A stretch of 45,880 nt of DNA. Origin: Methylobrevis albus. GTDB lineage: Bacteria > Pseudomonadota > Alphaproteobacteria > Rhizobiales > Pleomorphomonadaceae. A program made the translations under genes and the position numbers. The DNA is taken from the NCBI RefSeq assembly GCF_015904235.1, contig NZ_JADZLT010000016.1:1-45880 (forward strand), written 5' to 3'. Shown here in pieces: positions 41,588-45,880 of the stretch. Each line of letters begins with the position of its first letter. Position 1 is the first letter of the stretch. The notes beneath the pieces were generated by a model, which did no database searches, was not told where the DNA came from, and saw only the letters and a program-made list of their open reading frames with translations.

Positions 41588-41616
41588 TTGCACAATCGTA
41601 TGGATTACTGCATATT
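41588..41616 (+). promoter_or_regulatory. Candidate promoter of the MmgR-like sRNA
   Basis: TTGCAC (41588-41593) and CATATT (41611-41616) are separated by 17 bp. The region also holds TGCACAA (41589-41595), the reverse complement of TTGTGCA, and TTGCTGCATTGCACAA (from 41580), which resembles sites for the PHB regulator PhaR/AniA. A -35 at TTGCTG (41580-41585) is an alternative. Confidence 0.5.
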
Positions 41617-41680
41617 CCCCTTGCCCTCTTTGGGCGTTTCCTCCCTAGACTTCAGACCGCCCCCGGGCGGTCTTTTTTTT
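41617..41680 (+). ncRNA. mmgR: MmgR-like (alpha-r8 family) trans-acting small RNA
   Basis: A short transcript between a promoter and a strong terminator, in a 377-bp gene-free gap (41348-41724). It begins with a small hairpin, GCCC-TCTTT-GGGC (41623-41635), then an unpaired TTTCCTCCCT (41637-41646), then the terminator hairpin. The layout of two hairpins flanking an exposed TTTCCTCCCT matches, as I recall it, the MmgR sRNA of S. meliloti, which limits polyhydroxybutyrate storage. The CCTCC core is complementary to GGAGG Shine-Dalgarno sequences, so it would block translation of target mRNAs. The 5' end is inferred to within about 10 nt. The rest of the gap (41348-41579) shows no gene. Confidence 0.75.
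41654..41680 (+). terminator. Rho-independent terminator of the sRNA
   Basis: AGACCGCC (41654-41661), loop CCCG and GGCGGTCT (41666-41673) are followed by an uninterrupted run of eight T (41673-41680). It reads only in the plus direction; no T-run lies on the other side to serve the LysR gene. Confidence 0.92.
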
Positions 41681-41724
41681 GCCCGGACGCCGGAACGGCC
41701 CCGTTCTCCGCGGCTTTTCGGCGT

Positions 41725-42693
41725 TCAGCCCGCAGCGGCGGCCGGCTCCGCCACCGTCTTGCCGACATAGGCCGGGGCGGGCCGCATCAGGATCGCCTGC
41801 AGCCGTCCGGTCAGCCAGGCGATCGCCGGATCGTCCGCCGCCTGCGGGCTGGTGAGGATCGTGAGGTCGAAGCCCGGCACCTCGAGCGGCGGCGCCATGA
41901 CTCTCAGGTCCATGAAACTCGCGAGCTTGCAGCACACCCGGCTCGGCGCGGTGATGATGGCGTCGCTGCCCGCCACGGCCGCGAAGGCCGGCATGAACTG
42001 CGGCATCACCGCCACGATCCGCCGGCTGCGACCGAGCCGCTGCAGCACCGGATCCACCGCGCCGACGCTGTCGGCGGCGGGTGACACCAGCACGTGACCG
42101 AGCGCGCAATAGCGGTCGAGGTCGAGCGTCTCGCCGATCAGCGGATTGGCCCGGCGCGCGGCGACGAGGAAGCGCTCGGGATAGAGCAGCGTCTGCCGCC
42201 CGGCGGCGGGCGAGAACGAGCCGATCGCGACATCGATCTCGCCGTCGCGCACCCCGGCCTCGGCGTCGGCGCGGCCGAGGGTGCGGAACACGAGCCGGCT
42301 TGAGGGGGCGAGTGTCGTCAGCGTCGCGAGCAGTTCGGCCCCGACCTGGGCGATCAGGCTGTCCAATGCCGAAATCGTGAACCGCCGGGTCGACGTCGCC
42401 GGATCGAAGCCCTGGCCGATCCGCACCGCCCGGCGCACCGCCGCCAGCGCGTCGCGGATCGGCTCGGCGAGCTCCAGCGCCCGCGGCGTCGGCGCCACCC
42501 CGGCCCCGCGCCGGACGAACAGCGGATCCCCGAAAATCTGCCGCAAACGCCCGACGGCGTGGCTGACCGCCGATTGGGTCAGGCCGAGATCGCGCGCCAC
42601 CGCGCTCATGTTGCCCGATGCGATCAGCGCGTCGAACACGATCAGCAGGGTCATGTCGAGTCGTCTGATATGAGCGGTGTCGATGGTTCTCAT
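41725..42693 (-). CDS. LysR-type transcriptional regulator
   Basis: The 322-residue regulator has an N-terminal winged helix (LDMTLLIVFDALIASGNMSAVARDLGLTQSAVSHAVGRLRQIFGDPLFVRR, residues 12-63) and a periplasmic-binding-type effector domain (from about 95). It belongs to the NodD/SyrM-like branch, in which the sequence begins MRTIDTAHIRRLDM. It is divergent from the molybdenum hydroxylase genes 285 bp away and probably activates them in response to an aromatic or heterocyclic inducer; this is inferred from position. The start ATG 42693 is the first in frame. Confidence 0.88.
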   Translation of the reverse strand: MRTIDTAHIRRLDMTLLIVFDALIASGNMSAVARDLGLTQSAVSHAVGRLRQIFGDPLFVRRGAGVAPTPRALELAEPIRDALAAVRRAVRIGQGFDPATSTRRFTISALDSLIAQVGAELLATLTTLAPSSRLVFRTLGRADAEAGVRDGEIDVAIGSFSPAAGRQTLLYPERFLVAARRANPLIGETLDLDRYCALGHVLVSPAADSVGAVDPVLQRLGRSRRIVAVMPQFMPAFAAVAGSDAIITAPSRVCCKLASFMDLRVMAPPLEVPGFDLTILTSPQAADDPAIAWLTGRLQAILMRPAPAYVGKTVAEPAAAAG

Positions 42694-42977
42694 GAAATGA
42701 ATTCGGTTCTGTTGATAGTTCTGCGTTGATACACCTAGATTGGAACGGCTGCAAAATGCGGCTCCGGTTTCGGACCGTGCCGTTTACCTCGAGATTTGCC
42801 GTCCGGCAGGCTCGGTCCCCGGCGTCGATCCACCCGCCCGCCGTGACGGCCCGGCGGGCGACGCCGTCGCCGGTCGGCGCAGTCCGCCTTTCATCGCGTC
42901 CGCCGCCATGGCGGGCGCCGTATCGCACTACTGGCCGCACCCCCGGTTCCCCCCGACCGGGCACACGGAGACACCCG
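42694..42977. promoter_or_regulatory. Divergent control region between LysR and the molybdenum hydroxylase
   Basis: These 284 bp contain two direct copies of GTTGATA (42711-42717 and 42725-42731) on the LysR-proximal side, in a clearly A+T-richer patch (42661-42745). They are candidates for the LysR binding site. No gene is supported in the rest, although the frame of iorA is open upstream. Confidence 0.35.
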
Positions 42978-43436
42978 ATGATCAACCTCACCATCAACGG
43001 CGTCGACATGTCGATCGATGCCGAGGAGGACACGCCCCTGCTGTGGGCGCTGCGCGACGACCTCGCGATGACCGGCACCAAGTTCGGCTGCGGCGTCGGC
43101 CTGTGCGGCGCCTGCACCGTGCATCTCGACGGCGTCGCCGTCCGCTCCTGCCAGACCAGCATCGGCGACGCCGTCGGCAGCAGCATCACCACCGTCGAGG
43201 GCCTGTCCGGCAAGGCGGCCGAGGCCGTCAAGGCGGCCTGGATCGAGGCGCAGGTCGCCCAGTGCGGCTACTGCCAGTCCGGCCAGATCATGTCGGCGAC
43301 CGCGCTGCTCACCGAGACGCCGAAGCCGTCCGACGAAGACATCGAGATGGCGATGGACGGCAACGTCTGCCGCTGTGCCACCTACCAGCGCATCCGCACC
43401 GCCGTGCACCGCGCGTCCGAGCTGATGGAGGGCTGA
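42978..43436 (+). CDS. iorA: (2Fe-2S) subunit of a molybdenum hydroxylase, isoquinoline 1-oxidoreductase alpha type
   Basis: The 152-residue small subunit has an N-terminal plant-type ferredoxin domain with Cys pattern [15 protein letters not shown]...SC and a C-terminal helical domain with CGYCQSGQI...CRC for the second cluster. It passes electrons from the molybdenum centre. ATG 42978 has GGAG seven bases upstream (42967-42970). The large-subunit gene follows after 4 bp. The two-subunit layout without a flavin subunit is that of the isoquinoline/aldehyde oxidoreductase branch. The physiological substrate is unknown. Confidence 0.9.
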   Translation: MINLTINGVDMSIDAEEDTPLLWALRDDLAMTGTKFGCGVGLCGACTVHLDGVAVRSCQTSIGDAVGSSITTVEGLSGKAAEAVKAAWIEAQVAQCGYCQSGQIMSATALLTETPKPSDEDIEMAMDGNVCRCATYQRIRTAVHRASELMEG

Positions 43437-43440
43437 TCCG

Positions 43441-45630
43441 ATGCTGCACCTGATGGACCATCCGATCGCCCACCGCTTCGGCGCGCGCGCCACCACCCGC
43501 CGCGGCTTCCTGAAGGTCGCCGGCGGCGCCGGTGCCGGCCTCATCGTCGGCATGATGCTGCCGGCCGGCGCGGCGCTGGCCGCGACGCCCGAGGGCGGCC
43601 CCGCCGCGTTCAACCCCTTCGTGCGCATCGCCACCGACGGCCGCGTCACCGTGCTGATCAAGCACCTCGACAAGGGCCAGGGCATCGCCACCGGCCTCGC
43701 CACCCTCGTCGCCGAGGAACTCGACGCGTCGCCCGACCAGATCGCGGTCGAGTTCGCGCCCGCCAACGCCGAGCTCTACAAGAACCTCTTCTTCGGCATC
43801 CAGGGCACCGGCGGCTCGACCTCGATCGCGAATTCCTGGGAGCAGTACCGGAAAGCCGGTGCCGCCGCCCGCGCCATGCTGGTCGAGGCCGCCGCGGCGA
43901 GCTGGGGCGTTCCGGCGTCCGAGATCACCATCTCGGCCGGCACGCTCGGCCACGGCGACCGCACCGCGAGCTTCGGCGAATTCGCCGACGCGGCGAGCGC
44001 CCTGACCCCGCCGGCCGACCCGGCGCTGAAGACCCCCGACCAGTGGGTGCTGATCGGCAAGAGCTTCCCGCGCGTCGACATCCCCAACAAGTCGTCCGGC
44101 GCGCCGAACACCTACGGCATGGACATCCACATGGATGACATGCTGGTGGTGACGTTGATCCGGCCGCCGAAGTGGGGCGCCGTGGTGCAGTCGTTCGACG
44201 CCGCCGAGGCGCTGAAGGTCAAGGGCGTCGTCGACGTGAAGTCCGGCCCGTTCGGCGTCGCGATCTTCGCCGAGAAGACCTGGCCGGCGATCAAGGCGCG
44301 CGACCTCGTCACCGTCACCTGGGACGAGGCGAACGCCGAGACCCGCGGCACCGACGCGCTGATCGCGGAATACCGCGAACTCGCCTCCACCCCGGGCCCG
44401 GTCGCCCGCGACGGCGACGCCGAGACGGCGCTCGCTTCCGCCAGCGAGGTCGTCGAGGCCGAGTATCTGTTCCCGTTCCTCGCCCACGCACCGATGGAGC
44501 CGCTCGACACGGTGATCCTCGCCGAAGAGGGCAAGGTGACGATCTGGACCGGCGCGCAGATGCCGACCGTCGACCAGATGGTCGCCGGCTCGATCCTCGG
44601 CGTCGGCCCGGAGCAGGTCACGGTGAACACTTTCTGGGCCGGCGGCTCGTTCGGCCGCCGCGCGGTCTACAACAGCGAGTACGTCGCGGAAGCCGCCCTC
44701 GTCGCCAAGGCCTGGGGCAAGCCGCAGCCGCTGAAGCTGGTCTGGACCCGCGAGGACGACATCAAGGGCGGCTACTACCGCCCGATGTACCTGCACAAGG
44801 TCCGCGCCGGCATCGCCGCCGACGGCACCGTCTCGGGCTGGGAGCACCGCATCGTCGGCCAGTCGATCTTCACCGGCACCGCCATGGAGCAGATGGTGGT
44901 GAAGGACGGCATCGACGCCGCGTCCGTCGAGGGCATCGACGACACCACCTACGACCTGCCGGGCCTGCGCGTCGAACTGCACTCGCCGAAGCTCGGCGTG
45001 CCGGTGCTCTGGTGGCGCTCGGTCGGCCACACCCACACGGCCTACGTGATGGAGACGATGATCGACGCCCTCGCGGCGAAGGCGGGCAAGGATCCGGTCG
45101 CCTTCCGGCTGGAACTGCTGAAGACCGATCCGCGCAAGGTGGCGGTGCTGAAGCTCGCCGCCGAGAAGGCCGGCTGGGACACCCCGGCGCCGGAGGGCCG
45201 CTACCGCGGCATCGCCGTGCACAAGTCGTTCAACACCTTCGTCGCCGAAGTCGCGGAAATCTCCTACGCCGACGGCGACCTGAAGGTCGAGAAGGTGGTG
45301 TGCGCGGTCGATTGCGGCATCGCGATCAACCCGGACAACATCAAGGCGCAGATCGAGGGCGGCGTCGGCTTCGGCCTCGGCGCGGTGCTGCGCAATGCGG
45401 TGACGCTGACCGACGGCGCGATCGACCAGGCGAACTTCGACACCTACGAGCCGCTGCGCATGTCCGACATGCCGCAGGTCGAGGTGCACATCGTCCCCTC
45501 CGCCGAGCCGCCGACCGGCGTCGGCGAGCCCGGCGTGCCGCCGATCGGCCCCGCGGTCGCCAACGCGATCTTCAAGGCGACCGGCAAGCACCCGCGCCAC
45601 CTGCCGTTCACCATCGGCGACTTCGTCTGA
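43441..45630 (+). CDS. iorB: Molybdopterin-binding subunit of a molybdenum hydroxylase, isoquinoline 1-oxidoreductase beta type
   Basis: The 729-residue catalytic subunit has a twin-arginine signal: [20 protein letters not shown] followed by a hydrophobic stretch and ALA near residue 43. The complex therefore probably acts in the periplasm, with the cofactor inserted first. Cofactor-binding blocks are [68 protein letters not shown] and [18 protein letters not shown], with the base Glu in the last. The family oxidises N-heterocycles or aldehydes with water as the oxygen source. An electron acceptor such as a cytochrome c gene is not seen before the window ends. Confidence 0.9.
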   Translation: MLHLMDHPIAHRFGARATTRRGFLKVAGGAGAGLIVGMMLPAGAALAATPEGGPAAFNPFVRIATDGRVTVLIKHLDKGQGIATGLATLVAEELDASPDQIAVEFAPANAELYKNLFFGIQGTGGSTSIANSWEQYRKAGAAARAMLVEAAAASWGVPASEITISAGTLGHGDRTASFGEFADAASALTPPADPALKTPDQWVLIGKSFPRVDIPNKSSGAPNTYGMDIHMDDMLVVTLIRPPKWGAVVQSFDAAEALKVKGVVDVKSGPFGVAIFAEKTWPAIKARDLVTVTWDEANAETRGTDALIAEYRELASTPGPVARDGDAETALASASEVVEAEYLFPFLAHAPMEPLDTVILAEEGKVTIWTGAQMPTVDQMVAGSILGVGPEQVTVNTFWAGGSFGRRAVYNSEYVAEAALVAKAWGKPQPLKLVWTREDDIKGGYYRPMYLHKVRAGIAADGTVSGWEHRIVGQSIFTGTAMEQMVVKDGIDAASVEGIDDTTYDLPGLRVELHSPKLGVPVLWWRSVGHTHTAYVMETMIDALAAKAGKDPVAFRLELLKTDPRKVAVLKLAAEKAGWDTPAPEGRYRGIAVHKSFNTFVAEVAEISYADGDLKVEKVVCAVDCGIAINPDNIKAQIEGGVGFGLGAVLRNAVTLTDGAIDQANFDTYEPLRMSDMPQVEVHIVPSAEPPTGVGEPGVPPIGPAVANAIFKATGKHPRHLPFTIGDFV

Positions 45631-45657
45631 CGGTGTGACTTCTGGGGGTCCCGCGGC

Positions 45658-45822
45658 GTTGTGCCGTGGGGCCTCCCCTCCTCCCTGTCCCTCCCCCGCT
45701 TCGCAGGAGAGGGGACGCAGGAGGTTAAGGCGTCGAAACGAAGAGCGTTTCGATTCGGCGAAACGGTTGTTGGACGAAAGCCCTCTCGCCCATCGTCCCC
45801 TCTCCTGCGAAGCGGGGGAGCG
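45658..45822. repeat. MITE-like inverted-repeat element, family A copy 3 (opposite orientation)
   Basis: The left arm (from 45658) reads GTTGTGCCGTGGGGCC, then CTCCCTGTCCCTCCCCC, then CTTCGCAGGAGAGGGGACGC. The right arm (45795-45820) is TCGTCCCCTCTCCTGCGAAG followed by CGGGGGAG and then diverges, so its outer end is lost. The centre aligns with copies 1 and 2 only when reversed. It begins 27 bp after the iorB stop. The remaining bases to 45880 show no feature. Confidence 0.8.
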
Positions 45823-45880
45823 ACTGTGTTTCGGGTCAAGCGCTTTGCCATGGTTTCTTGTCCCGGATGATGGCGTTGAG

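Noticed and set aside
41424..41648. Small plus-strand protein ending in the sRNA
   Set aside because: It lacks a Shine-Dalgarno and covers the promoter and 5' half of the sRNA; composition is not protein-like.
42726..42977. Longer N-terminus for the iorA subunit
   Set aside because: The added codons are Arg/Pro-rich; the ferredoxin fold starts at ATG 42978, which has a good Shine-Dalgarno.

Overview
This is a GC-rich chromosomal stretch of an alphaproteobacterium, most likely of the order Hyphomicrobiales (Rhizobiales). The evidence is the block tRNA-Ala / FYDLN-acid protein / aroA / cmk / rpsA, a choXWV choline transporter divergent from the bet genes, an sRNA resembling MmgR of Sinorhizobium, and intergenic palindromic repeats of a type common in that order. 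I cannot name the genus. No phage, plasmid, transposase or CRISPR genes are visible.

Layout. 1-4132: cell-surface genes, namely the end of one Hint-domain protein, a complete paralogue, and a TPR-glycosyltransferase. 4262-9242: housekeeping block of tRNA-Ala(GGC), the FYDLN-acid protein, aroA-cmk (overlapping), and rpsA with a structured leader and a strong terminator. 9534-11792: capsule-type polysaccharide genes, a KpsC-like transferase converging on a Wza/KpsD-type export lipoprotein. 12170-15059: sugar genes galM, fbp and a NagD-like HAD phosphatase. 15177-22815: a choline/glycine-betaine locus, with betA and a betI-betB fused reading frame on the minus strand, a divergent control region with two candidate BetI operators, and choX-choW-choV on the plus strand. 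23007-27248: ppc, sbtB and sbtA on the minus strand, which pair a bicarbonate-consuming enzyme with a predicted bicarbonate transporter and its PII-like regulator. 27608-33810: a polyamine locus of a four-gene ABC transporter, an acetylpolyamine amidohydrolase and an N-carbamoylputrescine amidase. 33979-36159: fumC and a TetR regulator. 36331-39614: a six-EF-hand protein and an OmpR/histidine-kinase pair. 39604-41347: ridA and dadA for D-amino-acid oxidation. 41617-41680: the MmgR-like sRNA. 41725-45630: a LysR regulator divergent from a two-subunit molybdenum hydroxylase of the isoquinoline oxidoreductase type.

Six intergenic inverted-repeat elements of about 160-200 bp lie directly 3' of coding genes. 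Four of them share one terminal sequence and form a single MITE-like family.

The observations most worth following are the stop-less BetI-BetB junction, where a TTG start with its own Shine-Dalgarno overlaps an out-of-frame TGA; the sbtA-sbtB-ppc linkage; the repeat family; the MmgR-like sRNA; and the modular Hint proteins. I saw no wholly new multi-gene system that I could defend.
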